In this document: positions 24,613 through 34,049 of the stretch, in pieces | Layout: the number at the start of each line of letters is the position of its first letter | Numbering within the stretch: the first letter of the stretch is position 1 | Origin: Cellulomonas sp. Root485 | GTDB taxonomy: Bacteria > Actinomycetota > Actinomycetes > Actinomycetales > Cellulomonadaceae | Direction of reading: 5' to 3' | Length of the DNA: 64,000 nt | Assembly: GCF_001426705.1 (NCBI RefSeq) | Contig: NZ_LMFC01000001.1 | Coordinates: 771,923-835,922 of the forward strand | The notes under the pieces: model-generated | Seen by the model: only the letters and a program-made list of their open reading frames with translations | Told to the model about the DNA's origin: nothing | Database searches by the model: none | Program-made: the position numbers and the translations under genes

Positions 24613-26880
24613 GTGGCGGAACGGAAGGGGCTGACGTACCACGACAGCGTGCGCTCGCACGTCGACCCGCTCGACGAACGCCCGCCGGGCAAGCCCGCCG
24701 AGCTGAAGAAGCTCGCGACGCTCGGCATCGAGACGGTCGGGGACCTGCTGGCCCACTACCCGTGGCGGTACGCCGACTCGCGCGAGGTCACCGACATCGC
24801 GAGCCTGGCGGTGGGGCGCAACGTCTCGCTCGTCGCCCAGGTGCGCAGCGCCGAGGTGAAGCTGGCGCAGAGGACGGGCAAGCCGCGCGTCGAGGCGAAG
24901 GTGACCGACGGCACGCGCACGCTCGACCTGGTGATCTTCATGCCGCACCGCGGCGCGGCGGACTTCCACGTCAAGCGCCTGGTGCCGGGATCGCTGGGGC
25001 TGTTCTCCGGGCAGATCAACATCTTCAACGGCCGGCTGCAGCTGGCGAACCCGACGTACGCGATCTTCGGGCACGAGGTCGACGAGGCCGTCGCGCTCGA
25101 AGAGGCCGAGTGGCCGATCCCGATCTACCCGGCGACGGCCGGGCTGGAGTCCGACAAGATCCGCGCGGCGGTCCGGGCGGCGCTCGACCCGCTGACCGAG
25201 CAGGACGTCCCCGACCCGGTGCCGGGCCCGGTGCGGGCCGAGCGTCACCTGGCGTCGCGGTGGTCCGCGCTGCGCGGGGTGCACGTGCCCCAGACGGAGG
25301 ACGACTGGCGCAAGGGGCAGGCGCGGCTGCGGTACGAGGAGGCCTTCGTCCTGCAGGTCGAGCTGGCTCGTCGCCGGGCCGGCGCGCAGCACGAGGAGTC
25401 GACCGCGCGCCCCGCCCGGTCCGGTGGGCTGCTGGAGGCCTTCGACGCGCGGTTGCCGTTCGTCCTCACCGACGGGCAGGTCGCGGCCGGGGAGCAGATC
25501 GCCGCCGACCTCGCGCGACCGCACCCCATGCAGCGGCTGCTCCAGGGCGAGGTCGGGTCGGGCAAGACCGTCGTGGCGCTGCGCGCGATGCTGCAGGTGG
25601 TGGACGCGGGCGGCCAGGCAGCCTTGCTCGCCCCCACGTCCGTGCTCGCGGCGCAGCACGTCCGGACGTTGCGCGCGCTGCTGGGGGACCTCGCCGAGGG
25701 GGGCCTGCTGGGCGGCTCGGAGATCGGTACCCGGGTGGCGCTGCTCACCGGGGCGCAGAGCACCGCCGAGCGGCGCAGCAACCTGCTGGAGGCCGCGAGC
25801 GGGCAGGCGGGGATCGTCGTCGGCACGCACGCGCTGCTGTCGGACCCGGTGCAGTTCGCGGACCTCGGGCTCGTCGTCATCGACGAGCAGCACAAGTTCG
25901 GTGTCGAGCAGCGGGGGCGGTTGCAGGCCAAGGCCGCGAACGCGCCGCACCTGCTGGTGACCACCGCCACACCCATCCCGCGCACGGTCGCGATGACGGT
26001 GTTCGGCGAGCTGGAGATCTCCGAGCTGCGGCATGTGCCCGCCGGGCGCAGCGGCATCACCACCCACGTCGTCCCGGCCGACAACCGACCCTGGATGGAC
26101 CGCACGTGGAGCCGGGTGCGCGAGGAGGTCGAGCGCGGCGGCCGGGCGTTCGTGGTGTGTGCGCGGATCGACGCCGACGACGAGGCCGACGGTGCTGAGC
26201 TCGTCCCGGACGAGCCGGCGACCGTCGGCGAGGCCCAGGCTGCCGCGCAGCGTGCACCGAAGAAGCCGCTGCGCGCCGTCCTCGAGGTCGTCGAGACGCT
26301 GCGGTCCGACCCGCGGTTGGGCGGCACCGCCGTCGGGCTCCTGCACGGGCGGATGACGAGCGAGGAGAAGGACCGGGCCATCGCCGACTTCGCGTCCGGC
26401 CGCACGCCCGTGCTCGTGTCGACGACGGTCATCGAGGTCGGGGTGGACGTGCCCGAGGCCACGGTCATGGTGATCCTCGACGCCCACGTCTTCGGTCTCT
26501 CGCAGCTGCACCAGCTGCGCGGCCGCGTCGGCCGGGGGAGCGCACCGGGGCTGTGCCTGCTCGTCGCGGACGCCCCCGAGGGGACCGTCGCCGCCCAGCG
26601 GCTCGGTGCGCTCGCGGCGACGACCGACGGGTTCGAGCTCGCGCGCGTCGACCTCGAGCTGCGCAAGGAGGGCGACGTCCTCGGCTCCGCCCAGTCGGGG
26701 AAGCGCGGCACGCTGCGGTTCCTGCGGATCGTCAGCGACGGCGCGCTCATCGAGCGGGCGCGCGACGACGCCCGTGCGCTGGTCGAGGCGGACCCGGACC
26801 TGGCCGCGTGGCCGGCGCTGCGGGCCGCGATCGACCTGCAGCTCGCCGACGGGCGCGAGGAGTTCCTCGGCCAGAGCTGA
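24613..26880 (+). CDS. recG: ATP-dependent DNA helicase RecG
   Basis: A 755-residue superfamily 2 helicase that reverses stalled replication forks and processes branched DNA. It has the N-terminal wedge/OB domain (with ETVGDLLAHYPWRYADSR), Walker A GEVGSGKT (312-319), the DEQH box (424-427, in VIDEQHKFGVEQR), TATPIPRT and the C-terminal RGRVGRG arginine-finger motif. The length is normal. GTG 24613 starts 2 nt after the FakA-like stop. A moderate insertion between helicase motifs (about 520-545) is Ala/Pro/Lys-rich. Confidence 0.95.
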   Translation: MAERKGLTYHDSVRSHVDPLDERPPGKPAELKKLATLGIETVGDLLAHYPWRYADSREVTDIASLAVGRNVSLVAQVRSAEVKLAQRTGKPRVEAKVTDGTRTLDLVIFMPHRGAADFHVKRLVPGSLGLFSGQINIFNGRLQLANPTYAIFGHEVDEAVALEEAEWPIPIYPATAGLESDKIRAAVRAALDPLTEQDVPDPVPGPVRAERHLASRWSALRGVHVPQTEDDWRKGQARLRYEEAFVLQVELARRRAGAQHEESTARPARSGGLLEAFDARLPFVLTDGQVAAGEQIAADLARPHPMQRLLQGEVGSGKTVVALRAMLQVVDAGGQAALLAPTSVLAAQHVRTLRALLGDLAEGGLLGGSEIGTRVALLTGAQSTAERRSNLLEAASGQAGIVVGTHALLSDPVQFADLGLVVIDEQHKFGVEQRGRLQAKAANAPHLLVTTATPIPRTVAMTVFGELEISELRHVPAGRSGITTHVVPADNRPWMDRTWSRVREEVERGGRAFVVCARIDADDEADGAELVPDEPATVGEAQAAAQRAPKKPLRAVLEVVETLRSDPRLGGTAVGLLHGRMTSEEKDRAIADFASGRTPVLVSTTVIEVGVDVPEATVMVILDAHVFGLSQLHQLRGRVGRGSAPGLCLLVADAPEGTVAAQRLGALAATTDGFELARVDLELRKEGDVLGSAQSGKRGTLRFLRIVSDGALIERARDDARALVEADPDLAAWPALRAAIDLQLADGREEFLGQS

Positions 26881-26921
26881 GCGCGTCTCGCAGGACGACG
26901 ACCTCGCATACCCTGACGCAC

Positions 26922-27614
26922 GTGCCCAAGAAGCCCGTCATCCGCGCCCAGGACCTGATCGTCGGCTACGGCGGGGCGCCCGTGTGTGCACCCGTGACGT
27001 TCACGCTGGCACCCGGCAAGGTCGTCGCCCTCGTCGGCGCCAACGGCTCCGGGAAGTCGACCGTCCTGCGCGCCGTGATCGGGCTGCTCGAGCCGTCAGG
27101 CGGCACCCTGCGCGTGTTCGACAACCCGGTCGACGAGCGGGACGTGGCCTTCCGCACGAAGGTGGCCAGCGTCCTCGACGACGACGCGTACTTCCCGGCG
27201 CTCACCGTCTCCGAGCACCTGTACCTGACCGCCCGCGGGCACGGCGTGCACGGTGCGCAGGACGTCGTCGCCGGGCTGCTCGCCGAGTTCGGGCTGACCG
27301 ACCACGCCCGGTCGCTGCCGGTCGCGCTCTCGTCGGGTCAGCGACGCCGGCTGCTGCTCGCCGCCGGCTTCGTCCGGCCGCGCTCCCTGCTCGTCCTCGA
27401 CGAGCCCGAGCAGCGGCTCGACCGGGCGATGCGGGACCGGCTCGCCGCGCGGATCGTCGCGGAGAAGGAGGCGGGCGGTGCGGTGCTCCTGGCCACGCAC
27501 GACCCGGACCTGCTGCGGGCCGTCGCCGACCGGGCCGTGCACGTCGCGGACGACGTCACGCGGCTGCTGCCCACCGACCAGGCGGCCGACCTCATCTCGC
27601 GGGAGAACCCGTGA
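26922..27614 (+). CDS. ABC transporter ATP-binding protein
   Basis: A 230-residue ABC ATPase. Walker A is GANGSGKST; the signature is LSSGQRRRLLLAAGF, a variant of LSGGQ; Walker B is LLVLDEPEQRLD, with Gln-Arg replacing the usual D-loop residues; and the switch His is in LLATHD. It overlaps the next gene, a multi-pass membrane protein, as GTGA, so the two form an exporter of unknown substrate. GTG 26922 has TACCCT seven bases upstream, so it is probably leaderless despite lying 41 bp after recG. Confidence 0.87.
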   Translation: MPKKPVIRAQDLIVGYGGAPVCAPVTFTLAPGKVVALVGANGSGKSTVLRAVIGLLEPSGGTLRVFDNPVDERDVAFRTKVASVLDDDAYFPALTVSEHLYLTARGHGVHGAQDVVAGLLAEFGLTDHARSLPVALSSGQRRRLLLAAGFVRPRSLLVLDEPEQRLDRAMRDRLAARIVAEKEAGGAVLLATHDPDLLRAVADRAVHVADDVTRLLPTDQAADLISRENP

Positions 27615-29254
27615 CCGCGGCCGACCACGACGACGCGCCCGGGACAGCGCTCGACCACGACGACGAGCCCGCGGTCCAGCCCTTCGAGGTCGGCGCGGTC
27701 CCGTCCGCGAAGAGCATCCGCCGCTTCACCTCCCAGGCGGCGAACGCCCGCGGCGGTGCCAGCCTCGGCTCGCTGCTGGGCGGTGTCTACTACGCGGTCA
27801 TCAGCATCGCGATCAGCGCCGGCGTCGCGCTCGGGTTCGCGCAGGCGATGCGTGCGTCCCTGCCGCCCGCCCCCGAGGTGGAGACGCCGCTCACGCTGAG
27901 CCTGGCGACGCTCGTCGTGGTCATCATCGTCGCGCTCGCGGGAGCGCTGCTGTCGCTCGCGGGACGGCTCGGGCCCGTCGGAGCCGGCGGGGCGGAGGCG
28001 GCCTGGTGGCTGGCGCTGCCGGTCGACCGGCGCGGGCTGCTCCGACCCGCGGCGCGTCGTCTGCCCCTCCTCGCCGGCTTCGTCGGCGCGCTCCTCGTCG
28101 CACTCCTGGACGCCGGGCTGCTCGCCGACCCGGGTCTGCGCGTCGCCCGGGTGGCGTCCACCGCGGCCCTGGTCGCGGCCGGGATCGTCCTGCTCGCGGC
28201 CGTGGGCCAGTCGGCGAGCGTGTCCCGACGCTCCATCGCGCTGGCCGGTGACGTCCTGCTCTTCCTGGCCCCGGTCGCCGCCGTGGTTCTCGCGCGGGTC
28301 GGTTGGTCCGTCGACGAGGTGCCGACCGCGCCGTGGTGGTTCGTCGTCGGGCTCGTCCCCGTCGTCGTCCTGCTCGCCGGCGTCGTCGACCGTCGGCTCG
28401 GCCGGATCCCGTCCCGGACGTTGCGGGAGAGCGGCTCGGTGGCCACGCAGGCCGTCGGCGCGGTGGTGTCGATGGACTCGCGCGAGCTCGGCCGGGCGCT
28501 GACCGACGGCGCCGCCGCACCCGTGCGCCGGTGGCTCTCACCCCTCAGCACCGCTCGCGGTCCGGTGACGGCACTGATCACGGCAGACCTGGTGGTGCTG
28601 CGGCGCTCGGCCCGGCACGTGGTGCAGCTCGTCGTCGCGGCGCTGGTCCCCGTGCTGGTCAGCACCGTGCCGCAGCTCGCCAGCCCGGTGGGCGTGCTGC
28701 TCGCCCTGCTGATCGCCGGCTCCGTCGCGACGAGTGCGACCGGTGAGGGCTCCCGCCGCGCCGAGATGGCGCCGATCCTGGACCGCCTGCTGCCCCTGGA
28801 GGCCAAGACGGTCCGCCGGCTGCGCATGGTCGTCCCGGCCGCGGCGATGCTGCTGTGGTCGGTCGTGGCGTTCGCGGCCGTCGGCCGGTGGGCGTCCGAC
28901 GTCCCGGGCTGGATCGCGCTCGGCATCGCCTCGACGCCGGTGTGGGCCGCCGCGGCGGTGCGGGGCTCCTACCGGCCGGCCCCCGACTGGGGCGGCGCGC
29001 TCGTCTCGACGCCGATGGGTGCCCTGCCGACGGGGGTCGCCACGGTCCTCGCCCGCGGGCCGGACCTCGTGATCCTGGGGCTGCTGCCGGTGTGGATCGC
29101 GGTCCTGCTGCGGACCGTGAACGCCCCTCTGCTGTACTCGCAGCTCGTCCTGTCGGTCATCGCCGTGGCGATCGCGTCGTCCATCCGCACGCGGTCCCTG
29201 ATGGAGACCCTGATGGACGCGCAGGAGCAGGAGCGGGCGGGAGCGCGCCGGTGA
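27611..29254 (+). CDS. DUF6297-type ABC transporter permease
   Basis: A 547-residue protein with an acidic cytoplasmic N-terminus (about 35 residues) and about 10-12 hydrophobic segments. Examples are the segments near 57-76, 92-115 and 145-165, and four near the end. Actinobacteria have a membrane protein of this kind next to the ABC ATPase between recG and rsmD; I assign DUF6297 on that basis. The substrate is unknown. The GTG start overlaps the ATPase stop and its own stop overlaps rsmD, showing an unbroken operon. Confidence 0.75.
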   Translation: MTAADHDDAPGTALDHDDEPAVQPFEVGAVPSAKSIRRFTSQAANARGGASLGSLLGGVYYAVISIAISAGVALGFAQAMRASLPPAPEVETPLTLSLATLVVVIIVALAGALLSLAGRLGPVGAGGAEAAWWLALPVDRRGLLRPAARRLPLLAGFVGALLVALLDAGLLADPGLRVARVASTAALVAAGIVLLAAVGQSASVSRRSIALAGDVLLFLAPVAAVVLARVGWSVDEVPTAPWWFVVGLVPVVVLLAGVVDRRLGRIPSRTLRESGSVATQAVGAVVSMDSRELGRALTDGAAAPVRRWLSPLSTARGPVTALITADLVVLRRSARHVVQLVVAALVPVLVSTVPQLASPVGVLLALLIAGSVATSATGEGSRRAEMAPILDRLLPLEAKTVRRLRMVVPAAAMLLWSVVAFAAVGRWASDVPGWIALGIASTPVWAAAAVRGSYRPAPDWGGALVSTPMGALPTGVATVLARGPDLVILGLLPVWIAVLLRTVNAPLLYSQLVLSVIAVAIASSIRTRSLMETLMDAQEQERAGARR

Positions 29255-29808
29255 CGCGGGTCGTCGCGGGCACGGTCGGTGGCCGCGTGCTGCAGGTGCC
29301 GCGAGCGGGGACCCGACCGACCAGCGAACGCGTCCGGGAGGCGCTGTTCTCCCGGCTCGAGCACCTCGACGTGGTCGACGGCGCACGCGTGCTCGACCTG
29401 TACGCGGGGTCGGGGGCGCTCGGCATCGAGGCCGCGAGCCGCGGTGCCGCGCACGTGACGCTGGTCGAGTCGGCGCGCGACGCCGCTGAGGTGTGCCGCC
29501 GCAACGTGACGACCCTCGGTGTGGCGGGCACCGTGCAGGTGGTCGCGGAGAAGGCGGAGCGGTTCGCGGCGCGGCCGACGGTCGCGCCCTGGGACCTGGT
29601 GCTCATCGACCCGCCGTACGACCTGCCCGAGGACGACCTGGCGGGGGTGCTGGCAGGGATCGGTCCCGCACTGTCGGACCACGGGGTCGTGGTGGTGGAG
29701 CGGGCGTCACGCACCCCGGAGCCGACCTGGCCGGCGACACTGGTCCGTCTCGACCGCCGCTCCTACGGGGACACCGTCATGTGGTTCGCGGAGCTCGCGG
29801 AGGTCTGA
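29251..29808 (+). CDS. rsmD: 16S rRNA (guanine966-N2)-methyltransferase
   Basis: A 185-residue SAM-dependent methyltransferase. Seen are GGRVLQVP and RPTSERVREALFS at the N-terminus, motif I VLDLYAGSGALGIEAASRGA, and the catalytic LIDPPYDL. It methylates G966 of 16S rRNA during small-subunit assembly. It is the last gene of the ABC operon, and its 3' end overlaps the convergent gene at 29777 by 32 nt. Confidence 0.93.
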   Translation: MTRVVAGTVGGRVLQVPRAGTRPTSERVREALFSRLEHLDVVDGARVLDLYAGSGALGIEAASRGAAHVTLVESARDAAEVCRRNVTTLGVAGTVQVVAEKAERFAARPTVAPWDLVLIDPPYDLPEDDLAGVLAGIGPALSDHGVVVVERASRTPEPTWPATLVRLDRRSYGDTVMWFAELAEV

Positions 29809-30160
29809 CGACCTCGGTGCGCAGGACGTGCACGGCGCCGTTGAGGACCTCGCGCAGGCGACGGAGGTCCGCCGGCGACCAGCGGGGCTCGAAGGGCGCG
29901 AGGTCGAACGCCCACGGCACGCTCGCGGCGGTCAGCATCGTGTGGCAGCGGTCGGCCGCCCCGACCCAGCCGAGATCTCGTGCATCGTCCGCGCACGCGT
30001 CGGGCGTCGGCCAGGTTCGGACCCGCCCCTCACGCACCGCGACGCGGTCGAGGTCCCCGTCCGGCCCCCACCACACCGAGGAGCGGCGCCCGTCGAGGAC
30101 CACGGTGACCACCTCGCCGAGGGGAAGGGGGCGAGCCGTGTCCGAGCGCATGCGCGTCAT
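29777..30160 (-). CDS. Hypothetical protein
   Basis: A 127-residue soluble protein I cannot assign. It is Arg/Asp-rich and has conserved-looking tryptophans (SVWWGPDGDLDRV, VPWAFDLAPFEPRW) and a central segment with two Cys (ACADDARDLGWVGAADRC). ATG 30160 is chosen, with GGGGGC upstream; GTG 30175, which touches the stop of the GNAT-like fragment, is an alternative. Its 3' end overlaps rsmD in the opposite strand. Confidence 0.6.
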   Translation of the reverse strand: MTRMRSDTARPLPLGEVVTVVLDGRRSSVWWGPDGDLDRVAVREGRVRTWPTPDACADDARDLGWVGAADRCHTMLTAASVPWAFDLAPFEPRWSPADLRRLREVLNGAVHVLRTEVVRPPRAPRTT

Positions 30161-30175
30161 GATGCCCCCGAACAC

Positions 30176-30463
30176 CTAGGGGTGTCCGGAGGCTCGGTGC
30201 AGCACCCGAAGGACGGGACCGTCGGGTGCGAAGGCGGCCACGCCCTCCACCCGGCCGTCCAGCCGGGCGACGTGCACACGACCGGCCGCCAGGTAGCGGT
30301 CGACGGACGGTCCGAGCCACGCGGCGCACGCGTCCAGGCGGGTGCCGTCTTCCGGCAGCGCCCACGCCATCAGGGGGTTGGTGCGGTACGCACGGGCCAG
30401 GACGTTGCGGATCGCGGGGGAGTCGGCGGCGGACGCACGGTCCAGGACGACGTCGGGAGCCAT
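30176..30463 (-). pseudogene. N-terminal fragment of a GNAT acetyltransferase
   Basis: The 95-residue frame begins as a typical GNAT protein: LDRASAADSPAIRNVLARAYRTNPLMAWALP, then ACAAWLGPSVDRYL and RVEGVAAFAPDGP. It stops with TAG before the acetyl-CoA loop (RGxGxG) and the C-terminal half, which GNATs of this type have (about 190-200 residues). The downstream sequence encodes a different protein. It is therefore likely a decayed gene, although a short functional domain cannot be excluded. ATG 30463 has TAGCCT six bases upstream, so the promoter looks intact. Confidence 0.6.
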
Positions 30464-30528
30464 CGCCCGAGGCTAGGGCTACCGCGCGTTCCGATGGCCG
30501 GAACCGACCGCTGGCCTACCCTGACGAC

Positions 30529-31017
30529 GTGACCACTGCCGTCTGCCCCGGGTCCTTCGACCCCCTCACGCTCGGCCACGTGGACGTCGTCCGGCGAGCC
30601 AGCACCCTGTTCGACGAGGTCGTCGTCGGGATCGCACGGAACTCGTCGAAGGCGTCGTTGCTCCCGGTCGAGGAGCGGGTCGCCCTGGCCCGTGCGGCCT
30701 TCGCGGACGTGGACGGCGTGCGCGTCGAGGCCGTCGACGGGCTGCTCGCCGACTTCGTCCGTACGGTGGGTGCGGTCGCCGTCGTCAAAGGGCTGCGCGG
30801 TGGCGCCGACTTCGACGCCGAGCTGCCCATGGCTCTGATGAACCGGCACCTGTCGGGTGTCGAGACCGTGTTCGTCGTCGGCGACCAGGCTCTGGCGCAC
30901 ATCGCGTCGTCGCTGGTCAAGGACGTGGCGCGCTACGGCGGTCCGATCGACGACCTCGTACCGGCGGGCGTCGCGGAGGCGGTGCGGGCAGCACTACGAG
31001 GAGGGGACGCAGGATGA
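30529..31017 (+). CDS. coaD: Pantetheine-phosphate adenylyltransferase
   Basis: A 162-residue nucleotidyltransferase that joins 4'-phosphopantetheine and ATP to make dephospho-CoA. The N-terminal CPGSFDPLTLGHVDVVRRA contains the TxGH motif; the family helix region ARNSSKASLLPVEERV and the C-terminal IASSLVKDVARYGG (a variant of the ISSTMVR motif) are clear. GTG 30529 has TACCCT six bases before it, so it is probably leaderless. Its stop overlaps the next gene as ATGA. Confidence 0.95.
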   Translation: MTTAVCPGSFDPLTLGHVDVVRRASTLFDEVVVGIARNSSKASLLPVEERVALARAAFADVDGVRVEAVDGLLADFVRTVGAVAVVKGLRGGADFDAELPMALMNRHLSGVETVFVVGDQALAHIASSLVKDVARYGGPIDDLVPAGVAEAVRAALRGGDAG

Positions 31018-31505
31018 CCGACGAGGACCCGACCACGAGGCCCGAGGGCCTGACCGGGGTGCTGGACGCGATCGCGTCGGCGGTCGCGAACGCCCGGGCG
31101 ATGCCGATGTCGTCGTCGGTGCTGGTGAACCGCGCCGAGCTGCTCGACCTGGTGGACCAGGCGCGGGACGTGCTGCCCAGCCAGCTCTCGCGGGCCGACG
31201 AGGTGCTGGCCGACGCGGACACCGCCCGGTCGGTCGCGCAGGCGGACGCCGATGCCCTGCTGGCGCGGGCGCGGGCGCAGGCCGCGGAGCTCGTCGACCG
31301 GGAGGCCGTGGTCGTCGCCGCACAGGAGCGGGCCGCGGAGCTGGTCGCGGAGGCCGAGCGGGTGGCCGAGGGCCTCCAGCGGGACGCCGACGACTACTGC
31401 GACCGCCGGCTGGCCGACTTCGAGATCGACCTGGGCAAGGTGCTGAGCCAGGTGCAGGCGGGCCGGGCGAAGCTCGCAGGACGCTTGGGCGTCGACGAGA
31501 CGTGA
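31014..31505 (+). CDS. SepIVA-like coiled-coil protein
   Basis: A 163-residue protein with an N-terminal helical region (GVLDAIASAVANARA, then LLDLVDQARDVLP), followed by a long coiled coil of Ala/Arg/Glu heptads (about 68-130) and a short tail. It has the DivIVA/ATP-synthase-b-like look of mycobacterial SepIVA (Rv2927c), a cell-division factor. The gene order here (before DUF177, rpmF, rnc and mutM) is the same as around Rv2927c, so orthology is likely. It overlaps coaD as ATGA. Confidence 0.75.
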   Translation: MTDEDPTTRPEGLTGVLDAIASAVANARAMPMSSSVLVNRAELLDLVDQARDVLPSQLSRADEVLADADTARSVAQADADALLARARAQAAELVDREAVVVAAQERAAELVAEAERVAEGLQRDADDYCDRRLADFEIDLGKVLSQVQAGRAKLAGRLGVDET

Positions 31506-31512
31506 GACCTGC

Positions 31513-31537
31513 GCCACCCTCGGACGATTTGGGTGGC
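31513..31537 (+). terminator. Hairpin after the SepIVA-like gene
   Basis: A 7-bp stem GCCACCC/GGGTGGC with an 11-nt loop lies 8 nt after the stop codon. Its right arm overlaps the -35 of the next promoter. Confidence 0.55.
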
Positions 31538-31558
31538 CCCTGACCTGTGCCGTAGAGT
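31529..31558 (+). promoter_or_regulatory. Predicted promoter of the DUF177-rpmF-rnc-mutM operon
   Basis: TTGGGT (31529-31534) and TAGAGT (31553-31558) are separated by 18 bp, about 57 nt before the DUF177 start. This gives a short leader with GAGGGG ahead of the GTG. Confidence 0.5.
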
Positions 31559-31614
31559 TATCCGTTGGTTCTGCCGCTCATGGCTGGACCGAGATCAACG
31601 AGGGGACCCTGGCC

Positions 31615-32193
31615 GTGCCGCGCCCTGTTCACCTCGATCCCCGTTCGCCGTTCGTGCTCGATTCGCACGAGCTCGGTCGACGTCCGGGATCGACGAGGAC
31701 CGTGCAGCGCACCGTGGGTGCCCCGGAAGATCTCGGTACCGACGTGATCGGCATCCCCACCGGGACCGACATCGAGCTGGATCTGCGGCTCGAGGCGGTC
31801 ATGGAGGGGGTCCTGGTCACCGGATCCGTCCGTGGTCGGGCGATCGGGGAGTGCGTGCGCTGCCTGGGTGAGGTCGTCGAGTTCGTCGACGTCTCGCTCA
31901 CGGAGCTGTACGTCTACCCCGAGCGCGCGGCCGTCGCGGTCGAGGACGGCGACGACGAGGAGGACGTGCGCGAGCTCGAGGGCGACCTGGTCGACCTGGA
32001 ACCCGCGCTGCGGGACACGGTCGTGCCGGCTCTGCCGTTCCAGCCGCTGTGCCGTCCCGACTGCCCCGGTCTGTGCTCCGAGTGTGGCGCGCGGCTGGCG
32101 GACGACCCTGACCACTCGCATGAGACGCTTGACCCTCGCTGGTCCGCCCTGAGCGGCCTGCTGGGTTCGAACGACGAGACGAAAGAGAGCTAG
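31615..32193 (+). CDS. DUF177 (YceD) family protein
   Basis: A 192-residue metal-knuckle protein of the YceD family, which acts with 23S rRNA accumulation in other bacteria. It is almost always encoded ahead of rpmF. Cys pairs CVRCLG and CRPDCPGLCSECG are seen, the second resembling a zinc ribbon. The middle part is very acidic (EDGDDEEDVRELEGD). GTG 31615 follows GAGGGG; rpmF starts 2 nt after its stop, so the pair is cotranscribed. Confidence 0.88.
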   Translation: MPRPVHLDPRSPFVLDSHELGRRPGSTRTVQRTVGAPEDLGTDVIGIPTGTDIELDLRLEAVMEGVLVTGSVRGRAIGECVRCLGEVVEFVDVSLTELYVYPERAAVAVEDGDDEEDVRELEGDLVDLEPALRDTVVPALPFQPLCRPDCPGLCSECGARLADDPDHSHETLDPRWSALSGLLGSNDETKES

Positions 32194-32195
32194 CC

Positions 32196-32393
32196 GTGGC
32201 TGTTCCGAAGCGCAAGATGTCGCGCAGCAACACCCGTGCGCGTCGGTCGCAGTGGAAGACCACTGCCACGACGCTCCACACGTGCCCGCAGTGCAAGGCC
32301 AACAAGATGCCGCACACGGCCTGCCCGTCGTGCGGTACCTACAAGGACCGTGCCTACGCCGAGGCCGTGCGTACCGAGTTCGAGGTTCGCTGA
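32196..32393 (+). CDS. rpmF: 50S ribosomal protein bL32
   Basis: A 65-residue protein with the bL32 start AVPKRKMSRSNTRARR and a four-cysteine zinc knuckle (CPQC and CPSCG). It is a large-subunit component. GTG 32196 has GAAAGAGAG upstream. Zinc-binding form. It sits between DUF177 and rnc, the usual actinobacterial order. Confidence 0.96.
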   Translation: MAVPKRKMSRSNTRARRSQWKTTATTLHTCPQCKANKMPHTACPSCGTYKDRAYAEAVRTEFEVR

Positions 32394-32452
32394 CCTGAGG
32401 CTCGTGGGCGACGCGCCCCCGCCGTGGAGCATTCGATGACCGGAGGACCGGC

Positions 32453-33145
32453 GTGAGTGCCGCGGCAGAGCTGTTGCACGAGAAGCTCGGGGTCCACCTG
32501 GACCCCGAGCTTCTTGTGCTCGCCCTGACGCACCGCTCGTTCGCGCACGAGGCCGGGGGGATCCCCACCAACGAGCGGCTCGAGTTCCTCGGGGACGCGG
32601 TGCTCGGGCTGGTCGTCACCGAGTCGCTCTACCGCGCGCACCCGGACCTGCCGGAGGGCGCCCTCGCGAAGATGCGGGCCGCCACGGTGTCGCAGCGCGC
32701 GCTGGCGCTCGTCGCGCGGGACCTCGACCTGGGCGACTACGTCCTGCTCGGCAAGGGGGAGCTGTCGACGGGCGGGCGGGACAAGGACTCGATCCTGTCC
32801 GACACGCTCGAGGCGGTGTTCGGGGCGGTCTACCTGAACCACGGCGTGGAGACGGCCCGCGCGGTGGTCGAGCGGCTGGTCGGTCCGTCGCTGGTCGCTG
32901 CTGCGGACCTCGGTGCCGGCCTGGACTGGAAGACGTCGCTGCAGGAGCTGTCCGCGGCCCTCGGCCTCGGTGCGCCGAGCTACGACGTCACGGGCGAGGG
33001 ACCGGACCACTCCCGCACGTTCACGGCGCGCGCGATCGTCGCAGGGGAGCCGCGCGGGGTCGGCGTCGGCCCGGCCAAGAAGCTCGCCGAGCAGGACGCC
33101 GCAGCGGACGCCTACCGGGTGCTCGCCGCGCAGCTGCAGCCCTGA
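32453..33145 (+). CDS. rnc: Ribonuclease III
   Basis: A 230-residue double-strand-specific RNase that processes rRNA and mRNA. The catalytic signature [15 protein letters not shown] carries the metal-binding Glu and Asp, with the second site in [12 protein letters not shown]. The C-terminal dsRNA-binding domain (about 160-228) includes [19 protein letters not shown] 32453 has GGAGG 6 nt upstream. It lies 1 nt before the mutM start. Confidence 0.95.
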   Translation: MSAAAELLHEKLGVHLDPELLVLALTHRSFAHEAGGIPTNERLEFLGDAVLGLVVTESLYRAHPDLPEGALAKMRAATVSQRALALVARDLDLGDYVLLGKGELSTGGRDKDSILSDTLEAVFGAVYLNHGVETARAVVERLVGPSLVAAADLGAGLDWKTSLQELSAALGLGAPSYDVTGEGPDHSRTFTARAIVAGEPRGVGVGPAKKLAEQDAAADAYRVLAAQLQP

Positions 33146-33146
33146 C

Positions 33147-34049
33147 GTGCCCGAGCTGCCCGAGGTCGAGACGGTCCGGGACGGGCTGGCGCGGCACGTG
33201 CTGGGCCGCACCGTCACGGGCGTCGCGGTGCGGCGCGACTACAGCGTCCGACGCCACACCGACGGACCCCTCGACTTCGTGGGACGGCTGCGTGGCCGGC
33301 GCCTGGTCGCGGCCGTCCGGCGCGGCAAGTTCCTCTGGCTCCTGCTCGACGAGGACGACGACGCCCTGATGGCGCACCTCGGGATGAGCGGGCAGCTCCT
33401 CGTCCGCGAGCCTGGCGAGCCGCGACCGGATCACCCGCACCTGCGCGTCCGGCTCGACCTCGACGACGGCTCCGCCCTGGACTTCGTGGACCAGCGCACG
33501 TTCGGGCACCTGAGCGTCCCTGACCTCGTCCCGACGCCCGACGGCGCTCCTGGCGGGCTCGGCTCACCGCTGCCGGTCGTCCCGGCGCCCGTCGCGCACA
33601 TCGCCCGGGACCTGCTGGACCCCGTCCTCGACCGCGCAGCGCTGGTGGCGGCGATCCGGCGGCGGAAGACCGGCATCAAGCGGGCGCTCCTGGACCAGAC
33701 GGTCGTGTCCGGGATCGGCAACATCTACGCCGACGAGGGGCTCTGGCGGGCGCAGCTGCACTACGCGAGGCCGACGGAGACGCTGCGCAGGTCCGAGGTG
33801 GAGCGTGCCCTCGACGGTGCGCGCGACGTGATGACGGAGGCGCTCGGGCAGGGCGGGACCAGCTTCGACGCGCTCTACGTGAACGTGAACGGCGCCTCGG
33901 GGTACTTCGACCGCTCGCTCGCCATGTACGGGCAGGAGGGTCGGCCGTGCCCCCGCTGCGGCACGCCGGTGCGTCGCGACGAGTTCATGAACCGCTCCTC
34001 GTACAGCTGCCCCCGGTGCCAGCCTCGTCCGCGCCGGGGCCGGTTCTAG
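33147..34049 (+). CDS. mutM: Formamidopyrimidine-DNA glycosylase
   Basis: A 300-residue base-excision repair glycosylase/AP lyase for 8-oxoguanine. The N-terminus PELPEVETV places the catalytic Pro at residue 2 after removal of the initiator. HLGMSGQL, the catalytic Lys region and the C-terminal zinc finger (CPRC and CPRC) are intact. GTG 33147 is fixed by the need for Pro2. Its TAG overlaps the TAG of the convergent dehydrogenase gene in a shared CTAG. Confidence 0.95.
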   Translation: MPELPEVETVRDGLARHVLGRTVTGVAVRRDYSVRRHTDGPLDFVGRLRGRRLVAAVRRGKFLWLLLDEDDDALMAHLGMSGQLLVREPGEPRPDHPHLRVRLDLDDGSALDFVDQRTFGHLSVPDLVPTPDGAPGGLGSPLPVVPAPVAHIARDLLDPVLDRAALVAAIRRRKTGIKRALLDQTVVSGIGNIYADEGLWRAQLHYARPTETLRRSEVERALDGARDVMTEALGQGGTSFDALYVNVNGASGYFDRSLAMYGQEGRPCPRCGTPVRRDEFMNRSSYSCPRCQPRPRRGRF

